A stretch of 64,000 nt of DNA from assembly GCA_013339765.2 (NCBI GenBank), contig JABSTR010001154.1, positions 682,001 to 746,000 of the forward strand, in the 5' to 3' direction. This stretch comes from Haemaphysalis longicornis (taxonomy: Eukaryota > Arthropoda > Arachnida > Ixodida > Ixodidae). A program made the position numbers and the translations under genes. Of this stretch, positions 42,822 through 53,852 are shown piece by piece; position 1 is the stretch's first letter; each line of letters starts with the position of its first letter. The notes under the pieces are model-generated. The model worked only from the letters and a program-made list of their open reading frames with translations, was not told the origin of the DNA and made no database searches.

Positions 42822-45783
42822 TCACACGCACAGAAATTGCTCGAGTCGCAATGCAACGAAAGACAAGAAAAGAACTTGAAATATTTCCAAGTGCTTCACA
42901 AAGCTATTCGTGGTATTCGGTTCCACAAGCACTCGCGGGTCAAGGTTATGCCAGTCTACAATAGTTCTGACAAGAAAGGAATGCTTAAAAATATCAAACC
43001 TTGGAGAATAAGGCAATTCAGCATACGAATGATTGATGCGAGGAGAGACTCGTTTGGGAATTTGCAGATATACCTCAGGAGGTAAGTTCAGTTTGCCGTT
43101 GTATAGTTCGTGAAAGGATTTAAGCCTTGCCATTTTTCTACGCGAGATTAGTAACGGAAGTTCCGCTTTGGCAAGTAAGGAAGTTACTGACTGATTCCTG
43201 CGATATGCTGCATAAATAACGAGAGTGTAAATTTGGGCTTGTTGGTGATGCATTCTTGGAGGCTAAGCGCGAGGCAGACACAGGACGAGACAAGAGATCA
43301 GGCGAGGACGTAGCGCTCGTCCTCGCCTCATCTCTTGTCCAAATGCATAAATAAACCTTGCAGCTATTCGTTGCACTCGCTCAAGCTTATTTATTTGATA
43401 CTTCTGATACGGGTCACGAATTATACTTCCATATTCGAGAGTTGGCCACACAAACGTTTTGTATGCCATCAGCGTAACTTCCGCAGTTGTATCTCTGAGC
43501 TTTCGTCTCAGAAAACCTAGCTTTTGGGGGGCAGTACCACATATATTATCAATGTGTTCATTTCAAATCAAATTTGTGGCAATTGTGAGACCGAGGCATT
43601 TTAGCTCATTCGATCGCCTAATTCCTGTGTCATTCATGGTGTAGTCAAAATTCAAAGAGGTCTTCTTCTGTGTAACTGTTATACATGCACGTTTTTCCAT
43701 AATTTATCTGAATATTCTACTGGACACACCAATCATGCACAACTTTCAAAGAATCATTCAGCAGTTCCTGATCCCGAACGCTCCTGACGCGGCAAAACAA
43801 CAAACAGTCGTCAGCGAATAGTCTCACTTCAAAAGCTGGATGCACAGAGTCTGAAATGTCATTGACATATAAAAGAAATAAAATAGGCCCCAAAACAGAC
43901 CCTTGAGGTACTCCGGATGTTACGGGTAAACTGCATGAGTGTTCGCCGGCAATTTCAACAAACTGCAGCCTGTTTTGTAAATAGGCCTGAATACAGCAAA
44001 TATTTCCCGGATTAATACCGAAATCACACAACTTAGTAATAAGTTTTACATGGCGAATTCGGTCAAAGGCTTTTGAAAGATCAATTGAAACTGCGTCTAT
44101 CTGCTCTTTCGAATTGATGGCTTCGGTGAAGCAATGCGAAATTTCAAATAATTGTGTTACAGTTGAGAGCCGCCTCCGAAACCCATGCTCTTTCGCATAA
44201 AAAGGGTTGTTGGTTTCAATGCATTCGACCGAATATTTACTGATTATGTGCTCTAACATTCTGTATACTGCACACGTAATGGAAATTGGGCGGTAATTTT
44301 CCACATGCAGTCGGTCACCTGTTTTAAATATCGGCACGGCTCTCACCAGAAGCCATTCACTCGGCACAACGGCTTTCTGCAACGACACAGTGAAAATTCT
44401 AACAAGAAAATAAGACACTCATTCTCAATATCGCTTCAGAAATGCATTTGGTATCATATCAGGCCCGCATGATTTCTTTACATCACAGTTAACCAGCAAC
44501 GCGAGCGCACCTTCCTGCGACACAACAACACTATCACTTAAATCCTCGGCTTGCTCTTCCGCGAAATGCATAGTCGTCTGCGCAGTGAAAACGGACCCGA
44601 AAAAAATATTGAAAGCCTGTGCAATGTCCGTCAGCTGACTACAAATGTTTCCGTTCACTAAAACTGCGATTATTGATGGTTTATTAGCAGATAGGTACCG
44701 CCAAAATTTCTGAGGCGAATCTTTCATATATTTGGTCAATGTATTACGGAATAATTGAGTTTTAGCCTTATTCAACTCTTTCCGGACTCCGGCACTAAGC
44801 TCAGCAATCAACGTGGGATTTTTCGCAGGTTTTTTTTCGCGTGCCGTTTAGCCTTCGTTTTATATGGATGAGATTTCCCGTGATCCAGGGGTTGGCTTTT
44901 TTAACACGTTTACGTTTTAGGGGCACAAATCGGGAAAGGCAGTGGCGAACGACAGGTTTGAAGTACGCTTAGAGCGAATTCACATCATCTTCCTGCGGCA
45001 TTCTGTCAAGAGTTAGTTCAAGGTAATCGAGGATTGATATGTCATCGGCATTTTCGAAATCATAAACTTTCACAGTTGCAGCTTTGAGTTTGTTTATTTT
45101 ATGTTTAATTCTGTGACCAGCTACTACAACTTTATGATCAGAAATTCCGTCTTTGATGTCGACTTCATACGTGAAAGTTTCATCTGATAAGAATAATAGT
45201 TGTCAAGGTTAGTCTGGCATTGTCCCTGTATTCGGGTCGGCCCGTTTACAACTTGAATGAGGCTATGTTTGGCCATTATCTTTAACATGGTGTCAGCGTG
45301 CGTCCGTTCTGTGGCCCCCCAAATCCTTGCATCCCAGTTTACATCAGATATATTAAAGTCTCTGGTAAGAATAATTCTGCTTTTGTCATTAGTTAGCCCT
45401 GATAAGTGGTAATCTATAGTTGTTTAAGAAATTCTATGGGACTTCCGAAGGGGCGATACACTACTCCAATTACTAAAACTACATCGCTCACAAAAAGCTT
45501 GCACCACATACTTTCATACTTGTCGATTAACGGCAAGGGCTCGTATCTGAGTGTATCTTTTATCAGCAACGTCACGACCCTGTGCACCCCTCGCCGTTCT
45601 GTCTTTACGAAGAACGTTAAACGATTTAGGAAAAACTTCATCGCTGCTTATATCTTTATTTAGCCAGGTTTCTGTTACCACAATCAAGTGTGGGTAGTGT
45701 AGCAAAGATAAGCATTCCAGCGGTTCGGTTTTATTAACAACGCTTCGGGCATTTACGTTGATTATACTTATTTCGGATGGTTT
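42822..45783 (-). pseudogene. LINE ORF2: endonuclease and RT (broken)
   Basis: The endonuclease shows INVNARSVVNK, VVTETWLN and LFVSDVVLVIGVVYRP. The RT region is open from 44811 except for two TGA codons at 44425-44427 and 44419-44421. Palm A is VSIDLSKAFDRIRH, palm B SGVPQGSVLGP and palm C RLFADD. The C-terminal part reads NQSVTSLLAKAELPL and PRFDIFKHSFLVRT. A hairpin insertion at 43263-43345 interrupts it. An intact version would carry out target-primed reverse transcription; this copy cannot. Confidence 0.82.
43263..43345. mobile_element. Fold-back hairpin insertion
   Basis: Arms with GACAAGAGAT and GGCGAGGACG and their inverse surround a loop TAGCG. It interrupts the LINE ORF2 between RFIYAF and the next conserved block. 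Similar hairpins with other arm sequences lie at 53013-53118 and 61165-61258. Confidence 0.6.
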
Positions 45784-45789
45784 CGAGTG

Positions 45790-46087
45790 TCAATCTTGAC
45801 GGTCAGATTTACTAGGGGAAGTGCCTTGGCGAGGTGGAAGTTGTACGCGAAGATTAGGCTGAAGCTCCCACGCGTAGGCATGATCGTTGATGAACAGCTC
45901 ATCGTTAACGAGTCTAACTTTCACAGCGTTTTGCTTGTCGGTTTGGGCGGAGAGCCACAGAAGCTTTCTTTCCTTCAGTGTTTCTTGCGAGTAATCATCC
46001 GATATAGTTTTATTGGTTCCCTTCAGCTTCTTGCTATTCTTAAAGACTTTTACCTTTTCGTTGAAATTAAAAAGTCGCAAGATCACA
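45790..46087 (-). pseudogene. LINE ORF1, 3' part
   Basis: Reading resumes after the inserted LINE as FNEKVKVFKNSKKLKG, ISDDYSQETLKERKLLW and NDELFINDHAYAW. This is the C-terminal domain typical of such ORF1 proteins. The frame ends at 45790, a few bases before the endonuclease begins, so ORF1 and ORF2 are almost adjacent. Confidence 0.7.
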
Positions 46088-47679
46088 AAATCAAAGTCGC
46101 AAAGTCGCAAAATCAAAGTCGCAAAATCAAAGCGGCAGTAGATACGGGGGAATTTTTGGGTGCATTGTTTTTTGATTTTTCAAAGGCGTTTGATTCTATT
46201 AACCATACGATATTGTTTAGCAAACTGAACTCGATTGGTGTAACCGGCCCTACCCTCAATTTAATTCAAAGTTACCTGCTTAATAGAGAACAAGTCGTAT
46301 GTGTGTCAACTTGTTACTCTCGGACTAAGATAACAAATATTGGTGTCCCGCAGGGGTCAATTCTTGGCCCATTATTGTTTCTAATTTACGTTAATGATCT
46401 TCCTCTTTGTCTCAGTTATTCTAACAGCATACTTTACGCTGATGACACAACAATTTTTACATCAGATAAGTGCCGTGGTTCATTAGTAGATAAACTTAAT
46501 ACAGATACATCTAATTTAGTGACATGGTGTAAAAATAACTTGTTGAGCATTAATGCTGCCAAATCAAACTTCATGATCTTCACGTCACATCAAAGGACCG
46601 TTCCCGGACGTCCTTGCATTAACCTTGATTCTGGTCTACTCTTTCCATGTGACAGTGTGACATTTCTTGGCGTAGAAATTGACAAGAACTTGAAATTCAA
46701 CAAACATATCGCATCAATAGCAAGAAAATCAGCTTACGGTATTAGAGTGCTCTATAAAGTTCGTTCCTTTTTTAGTGAACGCATCCTTATCTCACTTTAC
46801 TACGCATTCTTACACAGTCACATAGAATATGGCATATCATCTTGAGGAAATACATACGAAACTCATTTATCTCCACTGCAACATATTCAAAATCAAGCTA
46901 TTCGAATTATAACCTTTAGCCACTTCCAATCGAACGCCGTTTCCTTGCTTCGTGCTCATAATATCTTGTCGGTTTCAGAACTTGTTAAATATTCCCATGG
47001 TCTTCAGTTAATTAGTACTGACCAATTTCCTCGTGGTAACTATACTCGATTTTCATTAAACATGAACTATTTATTGCCAAAAGTAACAACAAACCACGGA
47101 ACGTTTTCAACTAATTTTTCGGCTATACACTTTTGGAATACGCTGCCGCTCTCTATTAAACATGCAGTACCGTGTATACATTTAAAAATAATTTGCGGGC
47201 GTTCTTATCCCAACTTGAATAATGTAACTTGGTTGTACCATGTTTAGTTTTGTTTCTTTATTCCGGGCATCACTAATATGCTTTGTGCTTATGATGTTCT
47301 TGCCTATACACTGCTGCTGATATTAGTTTTGTTTCTTTTTTTTCATGCATTGCTACTACGTTTCTTGCTTGTTACGTTCTTTCATATATACCGTTTGTTA
47401 TCTTGGTGATAGTTTTTTTTTTCTTTTTTTCATGCCTTTCTAATAAGTTTCTTGCTTATTATGTTCTTGTATATATACCGTAATTCATCTTGCTGATATT
47501 ATTTTGCGTTTCGTTGATTGATATATTCGTGCTTATAACGTGTGTTTCCGCCTGTATAATGAATAACAGGAGGTCCCCTCTTCAGTCTCTGACTCTGGGA
47601 CCTCCTTCTGAAATCTTCTATTGTATACTTTCTTGTTGTATCACAAAATGAAATAAATTTAAATTCAAATAAATTCAAA
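46088..47679 (+). mobile_element. LINE inserted into the 2A-type LINE, 5'-truncated
   Basis: A short direct repeat ATCACA flanks it (46082-46087 and 47680-47685), and the interrupted ORF1 reads on across the site. The 3' end has an A-rich tail built from AAATT and AAATTC units. The first 45 bases (46090-46135) are imperfect repeats of AGTCGCAAAATCAA that resemble the target sequence itself. Confidence 0.82.
46135..47247 (+). pseudogene. LINE RT and C-terminal domain with one nonsense codon
   Basis: The frame starts inside the RT at FFDFSKAFDSINH, continues with GVPQGSILGPLLFLIYVND and LYADDTTIF, and stops at a TGA (46843-46845). It then reads on in the same frame to 47247 through FSAIHFWNTLPLSI. 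A single base change from TGG would explain the stop. Apart from the 5' truncation this is a well-kept copy, so it is probably the youngest LINE in the window. Confidence 0.85.
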
Positions 47680-47685
47680 ATCACA

Positions 47686-48108
47686 GGTCGCTCTCGATCT
47701 GCGCGCATTTTGCCCAGCCTATGTATACGTTCCACGGACGATGTATACCTGGACGCCAAGACGATCAGAAAAGACAGCTTTAAGTACTTTCTGTTCAATG
47801 GCTTCTAGAGTTTTATCTGCGCTCTCTGAAATGCCAAAAACTATGAGATTGTTTCTTCTAGCTCTATCCTCCATTTCAGTCCACCTGTCTTTCTGGCGCT
47901 GAATTACATTCTCAAGGTTTCGCGCACTGCCCTCGAGGGAAACCAACTTGGCGGAGTGGTCAGAGATCATAGCTAATTTTTCTTCAATATCGCCAAGCCT
48001 CTTTTCTATGGTGGTTTGTTTTGCTAGAATTGATTCGAGTAATTCTTCTACCGTGGGACCAGGATTGGTTTCAATGTCCCCAGAAAGCAAATTGCAAAAC
48101 CAGACCAC
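47686..48108 (-). pseudogene. LINE ORF1, 5' part, with 2A-like motif
   Basis: The frame begins near a stop and reads WFCNLLSGDIETNPGP; the motif codons are 48055-48078. This is the exact D-x-E-x-NPGP core of 2A-like ribosome-skipping peptides. A coiled coil follows (TTIEKRLGDIEEKLAMISD), then ARRNNLIVFGISE at the start of the RNA-binding fold. After a frameshift near 47740 it reads VERIHRLGKMRADRERPVIL and stops at the inserted LINE. The N-terminal ATG is not evident, so the start may be mutated. The sequence differs strongly from the ORF1 at 42019, so it is a separate family. Confidence 0.75.
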
Positions 48109-48292
48109 AGCATACTCAAAAGTTCAGAAGAGCCTTTTGGGAGTGGCAGCACAATAAGACAAGGACAGTTAGATCAAAACTGCGAGGTAGGCGAGTAAAA
48201 ACCGACCTGCAAAGCGACCCAAGCATGGTTAGGCGACATTGTTGCATCCGTAGCGCCACTCGCACTCGAACAGCAGCTGCCCATTTTTTTAT

Positions 48293-48780
48293 TTCCGAAA
48301 AAACTTTTATTGGGCCGGCGGTTAAAGCCTTACACTAAGACTTCAGACTTGGCCAGAGTCGCCCTCGCCGTCGCCGCCAGGCCCGAGCCTCGCTTCCCGT
48401 CATCGGGTAGCTCGGCCTCCTGCCTGGTCAGCGCTACGAGGACCCGGTGGACGGCCTGGATTTGGAGGTCTTGGTCTTCGGATCGCTTCGCCTCCTAAAG
48501 GCGGGTGGCAGTCTTCCTGTCGTGGATTCTTCTGGGAAGCTGAGAGAGTCCCAGACGATGTGCTCGAGGGTCGCGGTGGCTTTACGACACACCCTGCACG
48601 TGTCGTCTCCGGGTACATCTTGTGCATTAGCTTCGTATCGCGAGGAACGCAGGTGCGATCGCGACCAGGGGAAGCGGTTTTCTTTTCGGAGCCTCTGTTT
48701 GAGTGCGTGACGGCCAGACGAGCTACGGAGAAAAGCCGGGCCCCCAATGTGCTCTGAACTTAAAACGACAGGACAGGAGG
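48293..48780 (-). mobile_element. I-group LINE 3' fragment
   Basis: The minus strand reads CRVCRKATATLEHIVWD, the C-terminal Cys/His motif of RNase H-bearing LINEs, preceded by SSRYEANAQDVPGDDT. It ends with CCCAATAAAAGTTTTTT. Only the last about 490 bases are kept. Confidence 0.65.
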
Positions 48781-49000
48781 GCAACCTATTTTGTGCAAAG
48801 GGTAATCTCGTTATACCTACAAAGCATAATGATCAAACGGCTGGTAGAGTGAAACTGCAATAGTGCCTGCGTTCTCATTGTAGTGCCAACTGTCGGTAGC
48901 TTATTACGAGAAGGCCTTTTGTTCTCGGCCTGTCTGTGGGTACTACGATATGTCTGCTGCCAGTGTTATATTATGGATCACACTTGGCCGAGCAGATTAA

Positions 49001-49872
49001 AAAAATTACACCATCTTCCCGTAGGGGAACCCGGAGTAGTATGCGAAGCAGCCATGGGGTCGACTGAAGTTCCCATTAGTTTTCAATTCGTCGTTTCCGT
49101 TGCCGTTCAGCTTCGCGTGCCTTCGTTGTATCAGTAGCTTCTTGACGTAGTTTGAATGAGGGAAGGACTTAAGGCGCGTTCGTAGCACATGCTCCCGTCT
49201 CGGTTTGTAGCGCAGTGGGAAGAGCGCCACGTACCTTCCGTTGCGGCCAGATAGTCGTGAGATCGAAACCGGGTGCCGCCTAACTATTTCTTTTTAGACG
49301 CGACTGCATCTCATTCACTCGCCTTGTCCCTGCATCCGGCGTCGTCGGCGTTGTCGTCGGCGTCCGCCCCTCCCCCATTCTCCTCGCCGCGCGAGCTGCG
49401 CTCTCCGCCGCTCACCCCCTCTCCTATCCGATAGTGAACACGCTCTCGCGAGGGGCATTGGATTGGATTCGATTGGATTGGCTTTGATTGGCTTGGCTTG
49501 GCTTAGCTTAGCTTGGATTTGGATTGGATTGGATTAAAGGGGATTGTGTTGCGTCATAGCCGCGCCAGACGCACTGGCGCCGGCGTGTCCCCTCACCGTT
49601 ATGCGCGCTATAAAATGCGGTGCCTGCGCCGCTCCGCTCCATCGTTCCAGCGCCGTTCCTCCGCTGTCCAACGCTGCAACGTGAACCCCCTATGCGTCGC
49701 ATCCACACAGGGGTTCCCGTGACGGGAGGTGGGAGTTTTATAGTGGACTGAGCTGACGTCAGCCCAAACGCTGACGGGGATGAAGAGACGTGTATGCGGA
49801 GTAGAGTGCGGACAACGATAACGAGGGAGGGAGGGACACAGCCCCGAGCATGAGATGCTTCGCATCTAAAAA
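49001..49872 (+). mobile_element. Helentron-like composite element H1, split copy
   Basis: It begins with ATTACACCATCTTCCCGTAG and carries a tRNA-like segment on plus (49201-49280). It is interrupted at a T-run (about 49295) by a family B element and resumes at 49741 with TAGTGGACTGAGCTGACG. It ends at GAGATGCTTCGCATCTAAAA. The intact copy at 40792-41218 shows the same join without the insertion. Confidence 0.7.
49296..49740 (+). mobile_element. Helentron-like family B element, copy B1
   Basis: The start is TAGACGCGACTGCATCTCA and the end is TCCCGTGACGGGAGGTGGGA followed by GTTTTA. The interior holds GTCGTCGGCGTCCGCCCC, CTCTCGCGAGGGGCATTGG, a TTGGA/CTTGG array and GCAGCGTTGGACAGC-type sequence in reverse. 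Its ends are fixed by comparing the split and intact H1 copies. Confidence 0.75.
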
Positions 49873-49961
49873 CAAAGGGCTTTTGGCAGTTCGAAAATTT
49901 CGGGTTTCGAATCTAGGTCTCTCTGCTTCTCAGCAGGAAACGTGACCTCCCGCCCAGAAGC

Positions 49962-50377
49962 TTTTAGATGCGACTGCATCTCATTCACTCGCGTTGTCTC
50001 TGCATCCGGCGTCATCGGCGTTGTCGTCGGTGTCCGCCCCTCCCCCATTCTCCTCGCTGCACGAGCTGCGCTCTCCGCCGCTCACCCCCTCTCCTCTCCG
50101 ATAGCGAACACTCTCTCGCGAGGGGCATTGGATTGGATTGGATTGGATTGGCTTGGCTTGGATTGGATTGGATTAAAGTGGATTGTGTTGCGTCATAGCC
50201 GCGGCAGACGCACTGGCGCCGGCGCGTCCCCTCACCGTTATGCGCGCTATAAAACGCGGTGCCTGCGCCGCTCCGCTCCATCGTTCCAGCGCCGTTCCTC
50301 CGCTGTCCAACGCTGCAACGTGAACCCCCTATCCGTCGCATCTACACAGGGGTTCCCGCGAGGGGAGGTGGGAGTTT
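49962..50377 (+). mobile_element. Helentron-like family B element, copy B2
   Basis: It starts TTTTAGATGCGACTGCATCT and ends GTTCCCGCGAGGGGAGGTGG then GAGTTTTT. It is directly followed, without spacer, by B3 in the same orientation. Confidence 0.8.
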
Positions 50378-50818
50378 TTAGATGCGAAGGCATCTCATTC
50401 ACTCGCCTTGTCCCTGCATCCGGCGTCGTCGTCGGCGTCCGCCCCTCCCCCATTCTCCTCGCCGCGCCAGCTGTGCTCTCCGCCGCCCACCCCTTCTCCT
50501 CTCCCATAGCGAACACTCTCTCGCGAGGGGCATTGGATTGGATTCGATTGGATTGGCTTGGATTGGCTTGGCTTGGCCTGGATTGGATTTGGATTGGATT
50601 AAAGTGGATTGTGTTGGATTGTGTTGCGTCATAGCCGCGGCAGACGCACTGGCGCCGGCGCGTCCCCTCACCGTTATGCGCGCTATAAGACGCAGTGCCT
50701 GCGCCGCTCCGCTCCATTGTTCCAGCGCCGTTCCTCCGCTGTCCAACGCTGCAACGTGAACCCCCTAAGCGTCGCATCTACACAGGAGTTCCCGCGAGGG
50801 GAGGTGGTAGTTTTTTTG
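50376..50818 (+). mobile_element. Helentron-like family B element, copy B3
   Basis: It starts TTTTTAGATGCGAAGGCATC and ends TCCCGCGAGGGGAGGTGG then TAGTTTTTTT. With B2 it forms a head-to-tail tandem that shares the T-rich junction. Confidence 0.8.
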
Positions 50819-50936
50819 CTAGTAACCACTTAAAGCTGCGCATTTAGATGCGACGCTGAGAGCATCTCTTGTCGGCGGCCCTGTCCTTCCTGCGTGCGTC
50901 CGTCGTCGGCGTCTGCACTCTCCTCCGCTCATCCCC

Positions 50937-51990
50937 TGTAAGGTCCACTTATGAGATCAGCGGCCAGGCGCCCGGGCTGCGCGTGGGAACCCGCCACTCT
51001 GTCTGGGGGCCCAGCACGGTGGACTCTACGCTGCAGCCGTCGCCAATTCGTCACGGCGCGCACGGGAGACGGATTGTCTGGCCCACCGCATACCACAGGG
51101 ATAATCCCCCATTGAGAAAGCAGACGGCACCGCCGGGTTCCGGGAACCGTCTGCGTGACGTGCGGAGGCGGTGGGATTATCGGCGTCGAAGCGCGCGCCG
51201 CGCAAGACACCATTGTTAACGCGCCCCGGCCGGCACAGTCCACTGTCGCCGCCATTCGCTCTCACCCCTCGGGGTCGTACGCGCCTGCTGGCCCACGAGC
51301 GATCCGTTGACCCAAAGATGGCGGCGACTCATTGAATATTCCGTGGCGCGCTGAGTGACAGCGGTCTACTTGAATTTGGGCACTCCCTTACGCGTGTACG
51401 AACGCTACAGGGGCGTTCCGGAGAGAGGGTGATCTCGAGGTTTTATTAGGGCGAACTTGGCCGTTGGAAATCGTTCTTGTCTGAGTGCCGAGCTGGGCAG
51501 TTCCCGGCGGGACAAGGAGTCTCGACCGTTGAAGCTAGGTTGGGATTTGTGAGTCCCCTAGGATAAAGGTTATAATCGCGTCGGAAGTTTAGGGTGCAGC
51601 GCCGTACCGAGAAACTAGACGGATCCTGCGGCGAGACAGGGTCTCGGCCGTCGTTTCACGAGCGGTTTGTGTACGCTCCGAGAATAGGAGAGTTAGACGA
51701 AGTTGAGGAGCTCGAGTGATTTGTTGCGCACTCGGAGCTAGCGTCTAGCTGAAGTTCGAAGTTTTTCCTTTTACTACTCATGTACCCAGTTATCCTACTG
51801 TAAATAGCTGTATATAAACCTTCGTTTCACTTAATCAACCCCAACGTCTCGAGTTCGTCCATTCGACCGCCATCTCCAAGAACTTCAACACCATCGCCCT
51901 GCCAGCCTCCTGCCAAATCAACTGGAGCCCGGGCGATTGGGTTCCTGATCGACACCGGACTTCGGGGAAACGAACCACAACCATCTTTAC
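50937..51990 (+). mobile_element. Probable solo LTR (Gypsy-like)
   Basis: A 1054-base stretch lies between two copies of TCCCC (50932-50936 and 51991-51995) inside family B element B4. It begins TGTAAG and ends CTTTAC, a near inverted pair, and has a TATATAAA box at 51811-51818. There is no coding sequence and no second LTR. The last base of the usual CA end is missing. Confidence 0.55.
51811..51818 (+). promoter_or_regulatory. TATA box of the solo LTR
   Basis: TATATAAA lies about 170 bases before the LTR end, a normal place for the U3/R border in LTR elements. Confidence 0.45.
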
Positions 51991-52440
51991 TCCCCCTCTC
52001 CTCTCCGATAGCGAACACTCTCTCGCGAGGGGCATTGGATTGGATTCGATTGGATTGGCTTGGCTTGGCTTGGTTTGGATTGGATTGGATTTGGATTGGA
52101 TTAAAGTGGATTGTGTTGGATTGTGTTACGTCATAGCCGCGGCAGACGCACTGGCGCCGGCGCGCGCCCAGGTGAAAGCGAACACTCTCTCTCAACATCT
52201 GCGGGTGTGCGGCCCAGCGCGGACTCACTCCACCGGTGGGCGGCGCTGCGCACGGTGCTGCGCATGTGCAGTACTCTCTCTCTCCGCGGTCTCCTCTCCT
52301 TCGGGCGCGCTGCGCATATAACCGGTGTGCCGCTCTCCGGCGGCCTTTCGGTCGACGGTTGCTCTCCGCTTGCGCTTGAACCCCCTCAGCGTCGCATCAC
52401 ACCAGGGTTCCCGCGAGGGGAGGTGGGCGTAATTTTTTTT

Positions 52441-53012
52441 GTGTGTATATGTGGCCTGTCTTAGGGCAAAGGTGGCGGAATAAACATTCATTGTGTCTGG
52501 TACATTTCACTAGAAATGGAAACAGCGATGAAAGAATACACACTGTTGCTGCTTTATACCCATGCGGACACACACATGACATATCTACACAGACAACAAA
52601 AGCATGGTAATGTCTTACTAGGACGTCTGAACGGTCATGTGCCCAGAACAATACCCGCATATTTCAACATGGCGCACTTCCGTGCGCTGGATCCTTTTTC
52701 TCATTTTTAAGCGTCAACTTTAGGCTGTGCGGAATAAGATTTTGTCCCCGGAGAAACATAATCCCACAGCAGTATGTCACCAAATGGTATTGTATTGTTG
52801 TCATATCACCATGGTGCGATTCAGGCGCGTAGCCAGGATTTTTTTTCGGGGCGCTTAGGTCGCTCTCAAGCAACCCCCCCCCCCTCCCCTGTTCCCGAAA
52901 GAAAAAAAAAACGCGTTAGTTCGCCAGCTCCCCTAAGGCTATGAAGACAAAATACATGTTTGGTTCATTAAAAAAACTGCATTGTCCCGATAACAATGGT
53001 ACTTAAAAAATA
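52441..53012. other. No recognised feature
   Basis: There is no domain or repeat boundary. A poly-C run is seen near 52876. Confidence 0.4.
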
Positions 53013-53118
53013 TGTTTAGCGCAAAAAACCAAAGACAGTACACAAGAAAGGAGACGGATAGCGCTTGTCCCATCTCCTGTCTTGTGTACTGTCTTTGTTT
53101 TTTTTGCGCTAAACATAT
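53013..53118. mobile_element. Fold-back hairpin element
   Basis: TTTAGCGCAAAAAACCAAAG, then GACAGTACACAAGA, is inverted after a loop near 53060-53070. The flank ACATGAACCAACTAGCCC at 53130-53147 recurs after the hairpin at 61165-61258. Confidence 0.65.
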
Positions 53119-53852
53119 TTTTAAGAAACATGAACCAACTAGCCCCCTCCGCCCCCCCCCCAAGTTTTGTTAAACAATGATACTGTTTTGCAACGTCCAA
53201 CGACAACTCCACAGACACGCGTAACACCAAAAACAGTGCCGGCCCGGAAGCGCTATTCCGTTTCGTCTACTTTCCAACGGGGGCGTGGCCTTCGGGGCCT
53301 CTGACATCTCTGAAGTCGACGGCGCGCTGCCGTCACATCCGCTGCACGCTTTGCAGTGGCAGTGGCAGCAACGGAGCTGCCCCAAATAAATTTTACGATT
53401 TACCTGTCAAGCTTCTAAACTGTAAACGGGAACATATGCGCTTTCGAGATGATTATGTTAGGCGCCGAAAAATTTTCGAATCCACGTCCGCATCCATTGC
53501 GAAGTCACGCTCTACCCTAGCTGATCCGCTGAGCGAAGAAAAATGTCGCGTACCGTGTGCGATTCACAAGCTGTGCTACATTGTAGCTGCTGCGCCATAA
53601 AGTTTCTCTGATCCGGCTAAATTTTTTGTATAGCATGTGTTTTAAAGTCAGCTTCTTCTGCAACAAACCAGCAATTAAAAAAAGCCCGACACACTTAAAT
53701 CCATGTATATTTATGCGTAACTTTAGTAATAACACACTGTTTATCAATATAACATGGGTCTACATATTTAATCGAGTTGGTAAATACATAAAAAATATAT
53801 ATAGCTGTCATTCAGCAATATTCTGGTTTGCACTCCTTGCGTCGACGTCGCC

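Larger units (their letters stand above)
42736..48120 (-). mobile_element. LINE with 2A-like ORF1, family 2 (split by another LINE)
   Basis: On the minus strand the order is ORF1 (48108 down to 47686, then 46087 down to 45790), ORF2 endonuclease (45783-45414), linker, RT (44811-43717), the C-terminal part (to about 42822) and an AAATA tail (42736-42763). A plus-strand LINE (46088-47679) interrupts ORF1. Without the insertion this copy is about 3.8 kb and close to full length in ORF content, but it has many stops and shifts. The RT type is CR1/L2/Jockey-like, without RNase H. Confidence 0.82.
50844..52440 (+). mobile_element. Helentron-like family B element, copy B4, split by an LTR
   Basis: It starts with TTAGATGCGACGCTGAGAGC and resumes after the LTR with CTCTCCGATAGCGAACACTC and the TTGGA array. 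It ends at GTTCCCGCGAGGGGAGGTGG. A variant 3' half (52160-52380) replaces the usual block. Confidence 0.65.

Noticed and set aside
49201..49280. tRNA gene on plus
   Set aside because: A and B boxes are present but there is no proper acceptor stem, and the block recurs inside several repeats, so it is repeat-borne.
51026..51265. Small proteins in 50929-51265
   Set aside because: They lie inside the probable solo LTR and show no domain.
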